Shown here piece after piece: positions 1 to 8,358 of a stretch of DNA of 46,446 nt. Position 1 is the first letter of the stretch; each line of letters begins with the position of its first letter. Position numbers and translations under genes: made by a program. The notes beneath the pieces are model-generated. The model was not told the DNA's origin and did not search any database. It saw only the letters and a program-made list of their open reading frames with translations. The stretch comes from an uncultured Elusimicrobia bacterium (GTDB lineage: Bacteria; Elusimicrobiota; Elusimicrobia; UBA1565; UBA9628), in assembly GCA_903830945.1 (NCBI GenBank), contig CAIKVT010000002.1, forward strand, positions 1-46,446. The letters are read 5' to 3'.

Positions 1-1
1 A

Positions 2-178
2 GGCATGCAGTCCCAGTCCAACGGCGCCCGGCAGATCAACGAGGCCATGGTGATGCTCACGGAAACCACCCGCACCACCCTGGAATCCATCAAGGAATTC
101 AATAAGGCTACGAGCGCGATGCGCGGCGCCATGCAGGGCTTAAAGGATGAAATCTCAAAATTCAAGGTCGGAGCCTGA
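2..178 (+). CDS. Methyl-accepting chemotaxis protein, C-terminal fragment
   Basis: The window opens inside this gene. The last 58 codons are visible and end at TGA 176-178. The visible part is an uninterrupted amphipathic helix that begins with the QSQSNGARQINEAM pattern and ends with EISKFKV. That matches the C-terminal coiled-coil end of methyl-accepting chemotaxis receptors, where the signalling bundle folds back toward the membrane. These receptors couple ligand binding to CheA/CheW. The sensor domain lies outside the window, so the ligand is unknown. No pentapeptide CheR tether is visible at the end. The family call rests on this short tail only; another coiled-coil signalling protein is the main alternative. 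Confidence 0.6.
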   Translation, partial: GMQSQSNGARQINEAMVMLTETTRTTLESIKEFNKATSAMRGAMQGLKDEISKFKVGA

Positions 179-267
179 TGGGCGCTACGACATAAAGCGG
201 AGGATTACCGGTGCTTCCGGCTCCGCGAGAAGCAACCCGCGTTATGCTGAACGTTGCGGAAGTTGGG

Positions 268-498
268 CTAGTCCCTTAAGTAATACAAGGCCACGGTCAG
301 CGCGACCCCGATGGCGTACAGCAGAACCGTACTGGAGACGAAATACGAATAGGCCATAAGAATACCGCCGATGACCATGGGCTGGAACCGCCCCTGCTTC
401 TTGCCATACATGAAGGCCACGAATCCCACTCCGGAAAAGATCAGATTCCCGATTATACTCCAGGCCGACATGCTGCCCACGAGACTGCCCAGATCCAT
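268..498 (-). CDS. Small two-helix membrane protein
   Basis: A 76-residue protein with hydrophobic stretches at about residues 10-32 and 42-72, joined by a short basic loop (GKKQGRF). This predicts a small inner-membrane protein with both ends on the same side. I recognise no catalytic motif and propose no function. It is convergent with the chemotaxis receptor tail. There is no Shine-Dalgarno sequence before the ATG, but a TATGAT box lies 8 bases upstream, so it may be translated from a leaderless mRNA. A longer overlapping frame (242-511) has no membrane pattern and looks like a shadow. Confidence 0.6.
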   Translation of the reverse strand: MDLGSLVGSMSAWSIIGNLIFSGVGFVAFMYGKKQGRFQPMVIGGILMAYSYFVSSTVLLYAIGVALTVALYYLRD

Positions 499-506
499 AC
501 CCGGCC

Positions 507-512
507 ATCATA
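507..512 (-). promoter_or_regulatory. -10-like box (TATGAT) 8 bases before a start codon
   Basis: TATGAT on the minus strand, followed by 8 bases and the ATG at 498, with no Shine-Dalgarno sequence. This fits a leaderless promoter. No good -35 was found at the normal distance, so confidence is low. Confidence 0.35.
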
Positions 513-549
513 CCATGTCATGAGGCTCGCCGCCGTCATACCGAGCCCA

Positions 550-2406
550 TCAAGGAAGCAACTGCGGTTCAGTCTTCCCAAAAAGAATAGATTCTGAAGA
601 TGGGATAACCACGCCGGTATTTTCATTGCGTCCCTGAAGGATATATCTTGGCTCAGCGCTGCTCGCCTCATCGACAGCCTGTTTGCAAAGCTTTCCGATA
701 TCCCCGCCGAGCACCCTGTTCAAGATCAATGTCAATTGCATGCCCGGGAAGCCTGTTGACATCTCATAATCGCCGTCGCTGTCGCCGGCAGAGAATAATG
801 GATCCCAGCTATTGCCAAGTCCGGTCTTAATAACCATGTTGATAGCGTCGACCTTTCCTTGTCTGAATGGCTTAACCCATCCGGCTTTATATTCAGGCAG
901 GATTGTGCCGTCATTGGCTGTTGCCAGCTCCATACCGATCACGTTGCCGGAGGACACATTGTAACCATAAGTTACACCTGAAAAAACCTCAACAACAGGC
1001 TTATAACTTGCCGATACGATAAAAACATCAATACCACGACCTTTGAATGAAGCGATCAGGTTTTGCATCTCGGGAAAAACACGCAGCCCGGTTTTATATG
1101 AATAGCTGACGACACCTGCTTTGGTTTGAAAATCAACGGGTGATTGCCACGTCTGCCTGCTCAATTCGTTCCCAAGTTCGTACGAAATGGCTTCTTTAGC
1201 CAAGGCCCTCACTTCATCCGTTGTATATCCGGCAAATAAATAAAGCACCCACGGATAGCCATAATCATCTCCGATACCGGAGGTGTCGCAATAGCCGTCG
1301 TACAAAAAAGGGATTTTGGCTATAAAATCCTTATACTGCGGCGTCTTCTGTATTTCCGCAAGGGTCATCGTGCCGCCAAGCCCCGATAAATTATCATACA
1401 GGGAATTATAGTCAGTGATAAGGTCTTGGTTGATGTCGGCAAGACGCACATTTTGATAATCCGCCGATAATTGTGTCACTCCGTTGATATTGTCTTTGAG
1501 GAGATCTTTGAATTGATCCTTTGTCATTTTATATCGAAGATGAGACAGCTGATACCGCATCGCGGCTTCTTCGACATCGAAATGGGCGCAGGTCTGATCC
1601 CAGTCAAGAACAGCATACGGGGCCTTGCTTGCATCATAATGTATTCCGCCAGCGCCGTAATCAGTCAGCAATTGGTTCAAAACCCGGAAGTTATTGTCAG
1701 ACCAGTTCAATCTGCCCGCGAAATCTATCGGCGCGCCGCGCGCCTCCGCGCTCAGGATCGACTCCCCCGCCGCATTGAGCGCGGAGACCCGATAGTAATA
1801 CGCATCGTATAGCAACCCTGTATGAACATAGGGACTGATAGCGCCGCTGATTTTGTTTGACGCTTTTGTCACTCCCGCCGCGGCGCTCCAATAAATATTA
1901 TAAGAGGAAGCTCCCGCGACCGAATACCAGCTTAAAGTTGTTTGCCCACCGGCATTGACGCCCGCGACACCTTCGGGACGCAAGGGCAGTAACGCCGAAG
2001 GGAATATTTGCGATACAGACGCAAGGTTGGATTCTATGCCGTCCGCTACAGATGAGATTGCGTAATAGTAAGTTGCGCCATTAGTCAGTCCTGCCAGATA
2101 ATAAGGGCTGGTTACATTAGTGGTTTTGCTCGCAGGGCCCATGGCCTGCAGCTGGGACGTGTTGCCCCAGTATAAATTGTAGGAGGAAGCTCCCGGCACC
2201 GAGGCCCAGGTTATTTCAGCCGCGCCATTACCAGACTGTACGGCTAAGGATGTGGGTGTATTTTTTATTTTTGCTGCAGACAGCACTTTTTCATCCAGCT
2301 TGACCAACTGTTTTTTTATCGCGCCCGTCAGACCTATGCTTAAACCGGCATAAGAGATGCCTGCGCAATTCAAACCTATCAACAGGAATAGAATTATGCT
2401 TTTCAT
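550..2406 (-). CDS. Secreted fibronectin-III / HAD-superfamily phosphatase
   Basis: A 618-residue protein. Residues 1-20 form a signal peptide with probable cleavage after ISYA. Two fibronectin type III domains follow (about 50-135 and 143-224, each with the GASSYN-Y-W pattern). A HAD hydrolase domain then runs from about 255 to 575. HAD motif I is DWDQT (D268, D270), motif II is VSAS, and motif IV is GDSDGD (541-546), so the catalytic aspartates appear intact. The sequence after motif I (EEAAMRYQLSHL) recalls secreted HAD phosphatases of the phosphorylcholine-phosphatase type; the substrate is inference. It lies 9 bases after an outer-membrane barrel gene and is probably co-transcribed with it. 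Base composition is lower in GC than the rest of the window, which may mean transfer. Confidence 0.75.
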   Translation of the reverse strand: MKSIILFLLIGLNCAGISYAGLSIGLTGAIKKQLVKLDEKVLSAAKIKNTPTSLAVQSGNGAAEITWASVPGASSYNLYWGNTSQLQAMGPASKTTNVTSPYYLAGLTNGATYYYAISSVADGIESNLASVSQIFPSALLPLRPEGVAGVNAGGQTTLSWYSVAGASSYNIYWSAAAGVTKASNKISGAISPYVHTGLLYDAYYYRVSALNAAGESILSAEARGAPIDFAGRLNWSDNNFRVLNQLLTDYGAGGIHYDASKAPYAVLDWDQTCAHFDVEEAAMRYQLSHLRYKMTKDQFKDLLKDNINGVTQLSADYQNVRLADINQDLITDYNSLYDNLSGLGGTMTLAEIQKTPQYKDFIAKIPFLYDGYCDTSGIGDDYGYPWVLYLFAGYTTDEVRALAKEAISYELGNELSRQTWQSPVDFQTKAGVVSYSYKTGLRVFPEMQNLIASFKGRGIDVFIVSASYKPVVEVFSGVTYGYNVSSGNVIGMELATANDGTILPEYKAGWVKPFRQGKVDAINMVIKTGLGNSWDPLFSAGDSDGDYEMSTGFPGMQLTLILNRVLGGDIGKLCKQAVDEASSAEPRYILQGRNENTGVVIPSSESILFGKTEPQLLP

Positions 2407-2415
2407 TGTTCAGCC

Positions 2416-2913
2416 CTATTTGAAATAGAAATTAACACCGAAATTAATCACAAACTCCAAGCCGCTTTTCTCAACGGATGATTTGTCGTCTTTTAACGTC
2501 ATGTAATATGGTCCGACATCGGTCTGGACCGACAGGCGCTTATATAAAAAATATTCCACGCCTCCGATGCCGCCGACTGCCGCGCCGTTTCCTTTACTCA
2601 ATTGACCCCTGAATGACATGCAATCCCCCTCGACAGCAAGGAAAGGACGCAGGCGCGCATTATGAAAACCGGGGATCGAAGGATAAGAATACAACCGTGC
2701 GCCGCCGATCAGAATTCGATCTGAATATTGTCCTCTCAACTCGGCAGCGATACGGCCTGAAAGGAATATTTTAAAATTCCCGCCCGTATAATTAATGCCC
2801 AGCGCGGCAGAATGTCCAAACGTTTCCTGGCCTGCGGCCGCGGTATTTTCACTTGCCGCCAACGGCGCAATCGCCACTAGGAATATAAAGCAAGCGATGG
2901 GAATGTATCTCAA
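2416..2913 (-). CDS. Outer-membrane beta-barrel-like protein
   Basis: A protein of about 165 residues if it starts at TTG 2913, which puts a clean signal peptide (RYIPIACFIF...APLAAS) at the N-terminus. The open frame continues upstream to an ATG at 3096, but that part overlaps the divergent glycosyltransferase and looks non-coding. The mature part alternates hydrophobic and polar residues, with short turns and aromatic strand ends (AALGINY, FEFVINFGVNFYF-like). This is typical of a small eight-stranded outer-membrane barrel. It is followed after 9 bases by the secreted phosphatase. The start is uncertain because no Shine-Dalgarno sequence is visible. GC content is low for this window. Confidence 0.55.
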   Translation of the reverse strand: MRYIPIACFIFLVAIAPLAASENTAAAGQETFGHSAALGINYTGGNFKIFLSGRIAAELRGQYSDRILIGGARLYSYPSIPGFHNARLRPFLAVEGDCMSFRGQLSKGNGAAVGGIGGVEYFLYKRLSVQTDVGPYYMTLKDDKSSVEKSGLEFVINFGVNFYFK

Positions 2914-2998
2914 GAGAAAATGATGGGGTTGGCAAACGCCATAATACAATAAAGTCGCCGGAGTGCGGCAGCCGGATTTGATATCATTCGCCGCCACC

Positions 2999-3718
2999 AT
3001 GAGGCTCTCCATCGTCATACCGGCCTTCAATGAAGAAAAGCTGCTGGCCGGCTGCCTGTGCAGCGTGCGCAAGGCGGCCGCGGCCTGCGGCCTCACCGAC
3101 TACGAGGTGGTGGTCTGCGACAACAACTCCGCCGACGACACGGCCCGCATCGCGCGGCAAGCCGGGGCTAAGATCGTCTTCGAGCCGGTCAACCGCATCT
3201 CGCGCTCGCGCAACGCGGGCGCGGCCGCTGCCACAGGCGAATGGCTGCTCTTCATCGACGCGGACTCGCATCTCTCCGCCGAGACCCTGAGCGCCATGCT
3301 CGCGGCTGCGACCGGCGGGCGCTGGGTGGGCGGCGGATCGGTCATCGACTTCGACCAAAAACCTTGGTGGGGCGTCCTGATGGTCGGGCTATGGACCGCG
3401 CTCTCGCGGACCTTCCAGTGGGCGGCGGGCTCCTTCGTCTTCTGCCGCGCCGATGCATTCCGGGATGTCGGAGGCTTTCCTCCCGACATGGCCGCGGGTG
3501 AGGAAGTGGGCTTAAGCCGCGAGCTCAAGCGCTGGGGCAATAGCCGGGGCCTGGGCTTTATCATCCTCACCGAGGCTCCGCATGTGAGCTCAGGGCGCAA
3601 GTTCTACTTATACAGTCCTGGGGAGCTCCTGGGCGTGCTCCTGGAAATGGCAAAGTCCCCCAGGCAATGCCTGAAGGACACCGCTATACATAAGCAGTTC
3701 TACGACGGCCGGAGATAG
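2999..3718 (+). CDS. Family 2 glycosyltransferase
   Basis: A 239-residue GT-A fold glycosyltransferase. It transfers a sugar from a nucleotide-sugar donor, probably in the cytoplasm. It starts with the canonical MRLSIVIPAFNEE strand. The nucleotide-binding region has DNNSADDTA, and the metal-binding D-x-D is IDADS (D87, D89). An acceptor-side GEEVGLSREL element follows at about 170. I prefer ATG 2999 to an in-frame GTG at 2963 because the family fold begins exactly there. No transmembrane segments are obvious, although the stretch around residues 120-145 is hydrophobic. The gene stands alone between divergent and convergent genes, so the product sugar cannot be inferred. Confidence 0.85.
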   Translation: MRLSIVIPAFNEEKLLAGCLCSVRKAAAACGLTDYEVVVCDNNSADDTARIARQAGAKIVFEPVNRISRSRNAGAAAATGEWLLFIDADSHLSAETLSAMLAAATGGRWVGGGSVIDFDQKPWWGVLMVGLWTALSRTFQWAAGSFVFCRADAFRDVGGFPPDMAAGEEVGLSRELKRWGNSRGLGFIILTEAPHVSSGRKFYLYSPGELLGVLLEMAKSPRQCLKDTAIHKQFYDGRR

Positions 3719-3739
3719 GCTCCGGCGAGCCGCCCCGGC

Positions 3740-3913
3740 TCAGCTGCCCGCGGCGATGGCGCCTTCGGGGCAGGCCGATTCGCAGGCCGCGCAGTCGATG
3801 CATTTCTCCGCGTCGATCTTGTACTGGGGCTCGCCCTTGATGATGGCCTCGGATGGGCAAGTCTCAAAACAGGTCCCGCACGCATTGCACTTCTCGCTGA
3901 TCGTATAAGCCAT
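3740..3913 (-). CDS. 2[4Fe-4S] ferredoxin
   Basis: A 57-residue protein with two complete clostridial-type cluster motifs: C9-x2-C12-x2-C15-x3-C19-P and C38-x2-C41-x2-C44-x3-C48-P. Each feeds cysteines to both low-potential [4Fe-4S] clusters. This is a soluble cytoplasmic electron carrier. A strong Shine-Dalgarno sequence (GGAGG) sits 7 bases before the ATG. A perfect -10 hexamer (TATAAT) is further upstream on the minus strand. The gene is monocistronic and convergent with the glycosyltransferase. It is too short for standard ORF thresholds and easily missed. Its redox partner is not indicated by neighbours. Confidence 0.92.
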   Translation of the reverse strand: MAYTISEKCNACGTCFETCPSEAIIKGEPQYKIDAEKCIDCAACESACPEGAIAAGS

Positions 3914-3947
3914 TGATCCCTCCGGTGTGATTTGATACCGGCAAAAT

Positions 3948-3953
3948 ATTATA
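3948..3953 (-). promoter_or_regulatory. -10 box of the ferredoxin gene
   Basis: Perfect TATAAT on the minus strand, 34 bases before the ferredoxin ATG, which has its own Shine-Dalgarno sequence. No convincing -35 hexamer was found at 16-18 bases. Confidence 0.45.
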
Positions 3954-3998
3954 CCAACTCTTGGGCAAGCCGGGCGCCACCCAGTCTTAAAAATCGTT

Positions 3999-4004
3999 TA
4001 TAAT
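3999..4004 (+). promoter_or_regulatory. -10 box of the OPT transporter gene
   Basis: Perfect TATAAT on the plus strand, 33 bases before ATG 4038. It forms a divergent pair with the ferredoxin promoter in the 124-base gap 3914-4037. The -35 position (GCCACC) is poor. Confidence 0.45.
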
Positions 4005-4037
4005 CTTGTTGCTTCGGCGCCGCTCCAAGGAGATCCC

Positions 4038-5984
4038 ATGAAAGAACAGAACCCCGCGCACCCGGGACACGAGCACCACGAGCCCCTTGTGGAGACCATG
4101 GGAGAGGAGTTCACGGAGCTTCCCGATGAGAGCGCGCCGGGCGAACCACCCCGAGGAGCCAAAGGCCGCAAGCTCACCGCCGAGCAGATCGAAGCGCACT
4201 GGCTCAAGAACGTCTACCGGGGCGACATGCCGCAGTTGACCTGGCGGGCCATGCTCATGGGCGCGCTGCTGGGCGCCTTCATGTCCCTCTCCAACCTCTA
4301 CGTGGGCCTCAAGACAGGCTGGGGACTGGGAGTGGCCATCACGGCCTGCATCCTCTCCTACGCCATCTGCCAGGTGCTGCAGACCATCATGCCCGCCATG
4401 ACCGAGTTCACCATACTCGAGAACACCTGCATGCAGACCGCGGCGTCCTCCGCCGGCTATTCCACTGGCGGGACCATGACCTCGGCCATCGCGGCCTACC
4501 TGATCGTGACCGGACACCACATCGGCTGGATCCCGCTGACCTGCTGGACCATCTGTCTCTCGGGCCTCGGCTGCTTCATGTCCATCCCCATGAAGCGCCA
4601 GATGATCAACGTCGAACAGCTCAAGTTCCCCAGCGGCATCGCCGCGGCCGAGGTCCTCAAGAGCCTGCACACCAAAGGCAGCGATGCCACGGACAAAGCC
4701 AAGTCTTTGGGAATCGCTGGATTCTTCGGCGCCATCGTGTCCTGGTGCCGCGACTCGGGCAAGCCCTTCCCCTTCATCATCCCCAGCATGATGAACCTGC
4801 CCTGGACCGTCGGCGGCTACCCGATGAGCAAGCTCACCCTTTCTTTCGAGCCCTCCACCATCATGATCGCGGCCGGCGCCATCATCGGCTGGAAGGTGGG
4901 CTGGTCCATGCTCCTGGGCGGGATCATCAACTACGGCATCCTGGTCCCGAAGATGGCGCACATCGGCGCCATCGACGCGACCAAGCTCGGCTATCGGGAG
5001 ATCGTGCGCTGGAGCACCTGGACCGGCGCCTCGATCATGGCCACCTCAGGCCTCTTCATGTTCGCCCTGCAGTGGCGCACCGTGCTGCGGGCGCTCTCCG
5101 GCGTCACCGACATATTCTTTCCTCGTTCATCAAAGGTCACGGACCGGCTCGCGCACATCGAAGTGCCGTCCTCGTGGTTCTTAACTGGACTCTCCATATC
5201 AGGGCTGGGATGCATGATAGTCTTGAAGTTCTACTTCGGCACCACCTTCTGGATGGGATTCGTGGCCGTAGCCATGACCTTCTTCCTCTCCATCGTGGCC
5301 TGCCGCGCCACGGGCGAGACGGACACCACCCCCATCGGAGCCATGGGAAAGATCACACAGCTCATGTTCGGCGTGCTCGCCCCGTCGAACATCACCACCA
5401 ACCTCATGACGGCAAGCGTCACGGCCGGAGCGGCCGGCGCCTCAGCGGACCTCCTGACCAGCCTCAAGACCGGCTACCTGCTGGGCGCCAACCCGCGCAA
5501 GCAATTCCTGGCCCAACTCATCGGCGTCTTCGCAGGCCTGGCGGTGGTGGTCCCGGCCTTTTACATCCTGGTCCCCAACGCATCGGTGCTGGGCTCGGAC
5601 AAATGGCCGGCGCCCTCTGCCCAGATATGGGCCGCGGTGGCGCGGCTTTTAGCCAACGGGTTCGAGGCCCTGCACCCGACGGCGCGCTGGGGCCTCTTCA
5701 TCGGCGCGCTTTTAGGCATCCTCATACCGACCTTGGAACGGCTCTTCCCCAAATACCACAGGTTCATCCCCTCGGCCATGGGCCTGGGTCTGGCCTTCGT
5801 GATCCCGTTCTACAACGTTCTATCCATGTTCATCGGCGCGGCAATAACCACGGTCCTTGAGGTGAAAACTCCGAAAATCGCGGACAAGTACGTGGTCACC
5901 GTGGCCTCGGGGTTCATCGCGGGAGAGTCGCTGTTAGGCGTGGCCATAGCGCTCTTAGCCGCGGCCGGCATTCTGGGCGGCTGA
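4038..5984 (+). CDS. OPT family oligopeptide/metal-chelate transporter
   Basis: A 648-residue polytopic membrane protein of the oligopeptide transporter (OPT/YSL) superfamily. It has about 15 hydrophobic segments from residue 70 onwards. The N-terminal 65 residues are hydrophilic, acidic and proline-rich, and therefore cytoplasmic. The family signature is visible as NVEQLKFPSGIAAAEVLKSL (FPSG at 197-200). Family members import peptides or metal-siderophore/nicotianamine complexes by proton coupling; the substrate here is unknown. The start is supported by an AAGGAGAT Shine-Dalgarno sequence 5 bases before the ATG. A GT-C-like membrane protein follows 7 bases after the stop, so the two are probably co-transcribed. 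Confidence 0.9.
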   Translation: MKEQNPAHPGHEHHEPLVETMGEEFTELPDESAPGEPPRGAKGRKLTAEQIEAHWLKNVYRGDMPQLTWRAMLMGALLGAFMSLSNLYVGLKTGWGLGVAITACILSYAICQVLQTIMPAMTEFTILENTCMQTAASSAGYSTGGTMTSAIAAYLIVTGHHIGWIPLTCWTICLSGLGCFMSIPMKRQMINVEQLKFPSGIAAAEVLKSLHTKGSDATDKAKSLGIAGFFGAIVSWCRDSGKPFPFIIPSMMNLPWTVGGYPMSKLTLSFEPSTIMIAAGAIIGWKVGWSMLLGGIINYGILVPKMAHIGAIDATKLGYREIVRWSTWTGASIMATSGLFMFALQWRTVLRALSGVTDIFFPRSSKVTDRLAHIEVPSSWFLTGLSISGLGCMIVLKFYFGTTFWMGFVAVAMTFFLSIVACRATGETDTTPIGAMGKITQLMFGVLAPSNITTNLMTASVTAGAAGASADLLTSLKTGYLLGANPRKQFLAQLIGVFAGLAVVVPAFYILVPNASVLGSDKWPAPSAQIWAAVARLLANGFEALHPTARWGLFIGALLGILIPTLERLFPKYHRFIPSAMGLGLAFVIPFYNVLSMFIGAAITTVLEVKTPKIADKYVVTVASGFIAGESLLGVAIALLAAAGILGG

Positions 5985-5991
5985 CGAGGTA

Positions 5992-7497
5992 ATGAAACCC
6001 CCGTCGATCTGGCGCGCCAACCTAGAGCGGATCTACCCCTTCCTGATCCTGGTCTTCCTGCAAACGCTTTCGTTCGGGATATTCACGCATCGTCTCGGAT
6101 TCTATCACGACGACTGGTACAACTTGGAAGTGTGGAGTCGAGCCGAAAACTCCTGGCGGCTCGCCTGCGCGAGCGGACACTGGACGCGGCCCGCGGAGTA
6201 TGTGCTGGGCCCGGCGCTGTTCGCCGTGGGAGGGCTATCGCCGCTGCCCTACCACATCCTCATTCTCCTCCTCCAAACCGTCGAATCATTGCTGCTTTTT
6301 GTTTTTTTTGAACGCTTGACAGGCTGGCGCCCATTCGCCTTGATAGCCGCGGCCCTGGCTCTCATGTATCCCAATCGCGCCATTACCCATGTCTGGTTCT
6401 CCGGCATACCGCAGATATTAGCGCAGGGACTCGTCCTGGGCAGCCTGTTGTCCCATCTGCATTGGATCGGATCGCGCCAAGCCCGGCATTTGCTGCTCAG
6501 CCAAGCCCTGTATCTCTTGAGCCTTCTTTCTTATGAGTCCTGCATGTTCATGCCCGCGATGCTGGCCGGCGGCCTTTTACGCCCCGGCGGTCGGCCGGCG
6601 GCATGCATCCGGCAGACACTCCGGGACATCGCGCCCTATCTCGTCACCCTGGCACTCGCGCTATCATGGCAATGGCTCGCGGTCCCGCGACTTTTCCAAG
6701 CGGGCAACCCAAAATCCCATTTGCTCGGATTCTCCGCGCTCCATGCGCTCGAAGTCTACTGGCTCGGGCTGCAATGCGTGACGACCAAAGTGTTCCAGAC
6801 CAGCTTCGCCGACCTGCCCGACGCCGTGAGAAACGCCTCATGGACCGTCATAGCGCTCTGGGCGGCATTCACCGCAGGCGCGGTCGGCGTGCTTGAGCGG
6901 GAAGTCCGCGCGACGGGCCTGAAATGTCCTCAAGGCGGCGCCTTAGGCGCTGCCCTGGCCGGATTTGTCGCGGCCTATGCCCCTTATGCGGTGTCCAGAG
7001 GCTACCCTCCTCTGGATTACGGGCCCCTGAGCCGAGTCAACGGCTGCGGGGCATGGATTGGAGGACTCGTCCTGGCGACGTGCATCTTCCATGGGCTCCA
7101 GCGCAAACGCTGGCTCAGCACAGCGGCGTTGGCCGTAGTCATCGGCGCCTTTACCTGGAATAACTGGTACACGCTATCGCAATGGCAACGCTCCTGGATG
7201 GTGCAAAAGGATATCCTTACGAAGGCGCGACAAAAAGTCGCCCATCTGCCTGGACCGGCCATGATAATGCTGACCGATTACCCGTTGTGGATCAAGTCGG
7301 CTTTCGTGTTCGCCGCCCCCTGGGATTTCGGCTCCGCTCTATCGCTGAGCACCGGGCGCCGAGATATTTCAGGTGCCACGGTCGCATCACGCAAGACGGA
7401 GCAGGAACTGGAAGGGTTCCGCAGGAACGGTAGGCTTTATCTGTACGATTATGGCCACGACACCCTGACGCCGGACCTCCGCCCGCAGACGCCTTGA
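5992..7497 (+). CDS. GT-C-like integral membrane protein
   Basis: A 501-residue protein with about ten transmembrane helices. The first periplasmic loop carries FYHDDWYN (D40, D41) right after the first helix. That position and acidic pair are typical of GT-C fold, polyprenyl-phosphate-sugar-dependent glycosyltransferases. A soluble tail of about 100 residues follows the last helix (after about 395). A Shine-Dalgarno sequence (GAGGT) lies in the 7-base gap after the OPT transporter gene. I cannot assign sugar or acceptor. A general membrane protein with a coincidental DD loop is the alternative. Confidence 0.6.
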   Translation: MKPPSIWRANLERIYPFLILVFLQTLSFGIFTHRLGFYHDDWYNLEVWSRAENSWRLACASGHWTRPAEYVLGPALFAVGGLSPLPYHILILLLQTVESLLLFVFFERLTGWRPFALIAAALALMYPNRAITHVWFSGIPQILAQGLVLGSLLSHLHWIGSRQARHLLLSQALYLLSLLSYESCMFMPAMLAGGLLRPGGRPAACIRQTLRDIAPYLVTLALALSWQWLAVPRLFQAGNPKSHLLGFSALHALEVYWLGLQCVTTKVFQTSFADLPDAVRNASWTVIALWAAFTAGAVGVLEREVRATGLKCPQGGALGAALAGFVAAYAPYAVSRGYPPLDYGPLSRVNGCGAWIGGLVLATCIFHGLQRKRWLSTAALAVVIGAFTWNNWYTLSQWQRSWMVQKDILTKARQKVAHLPGPAMIMLTDYPLWIKSAFVFAAPWDFGSALSLSTGRRDISGATVASRKTEQELEGFRRNGRLYLYDYGHDTLTPDLRPQTP

Positions 7498-7570
7498 CCC
7501 CGAGAAGGCCAATGGCCCATACCCGCCTGGGCCCAAAGGCCCATACGCTCAAACCTGGCACGGATATCCT

Positions 7571-8299
7571 ATGCCCATGGACAGCCTCCGAATCGTTGGC
7601 GCAGCCTGCCTCCTCCTGCTTGGGTCCGACTCATGGGCGGCGCAGGAAAAAATCCAGCATCCCCGGACGCAGATCGACGTCCTGGAGCATAGCGCGGGCG
7701 ACCCCGACAATTTCAAGAACGTCGTAGATGGGTCGCTGGAGCGGCCGGGCAATCCCGCCGTGGCCGCCGTCCCGGACCTGCCGGGCACGGCCAGGCCGGC
7801 CCCGGCCTTGAGCCCCGGGCGCCCAAGCCTCCGGTCCGGCCCCGCGGAGTTCCCCCCGATCCCGACGTATGCAGAACGAACCGCGCCCTCCAGCAGGAAC
7901 AGCGCCTCCAATCTTTTCCTGCCCGGCCTGGCCGTGGGCTGGGGCCTGCTTTGCACCCTGCTGCTGCTGGGCGACTCTGCCGGACCGGCGCGCGCGCCGG
8001 CGCCGCTCGCATACACGCCTGAGCCCGTCGCTCCGGCTCCCATCCTGCTGACGGAGACGCCGGCCTCCCCCGCCTCGGCCGCGGTCATGCCGGCCCCCGG
8101 ACCATTCATCGACACCCGCATGCCCTGCCCCACCTGGCGGGCGATCTCCCAGCAGGAACAGCAACTCATCGACCAGTGGGACCGCAGCCGAGAGAAGACC
8201 CTGGGCCTGGCTTCCTTGGACGAATGGCTTGACTCCCGGGCCGGTGCACCGGGCGTGGATATCCAGCGCCTCAAGGCCAAGCTGCATCGGGACGTCTGA
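7571..8299 (+). CDS. Proline/alanine-rich exported protein with one membrane anchor
   Basis: A 242-residue protein of unknown function. Residues 1-24 form a signal peptide (cleavage near SWA). A proline-rich linker (60-110) follows, then a single hydrophobic helix (114-134), a second Pro/Ala linker (137-178) and a small charged C-terminal domain (185-242: QQEQQLIDQWDRSREKTLGL). The layout suggests an envelope protein with a periplasm-spanning flexible arm. An in-frame ATG at 7577 is an alternative start; a TATCCT box ends 6 bases before it. The 73 bases upstream hold short GGCCCATAC direct repeats (7514-7522, 7538-7546) of unknown meaning. No homologous family is recognised. Confidence 0.55.
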   Translation: MPMDSLRIVGAACLLLLGSDSWAAQEKIQHPRTQIDVLEHSAGDPDNFKNVVDGSLERPGNPAVAAVPDLPGTARPAPALSPGRPSLRSGPAEFPPIPTYAERTAPSSRNSASNLFLPGLAVGWGLLCTLLLLGDSAGPARAPAPLAYTPEPVAPAPILLTETPASPASAAVMPAPGPFIDTRMPCPTWRAISQQEQQLIDQWDRSREKTLGLASLDEWLDSRAGAPGVDIQRLKAKLHRDV

Positions 8300-8358
8300 A
8301 TCCTCGTCCCGTCCGCGCCGCGCGCTGACGCGAGTGCGCAATTAGAGCGGCCCAACTC

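Noticed and set aside
3987-4961. A 324-codon minus-strand frame inside the OPT transporter gene
   Set aside because: His/Gly/Asp-rich shadow of the transporter, with no domain and no ribosome-binding site.
7500-7560. GGCCC/GGGCC inverted repeat and GGCCCATAC direct repeats as a terminator
   Set aside because: Arms are only 5 bases and no T-run follows. Probably chance in GC-rich sequence.
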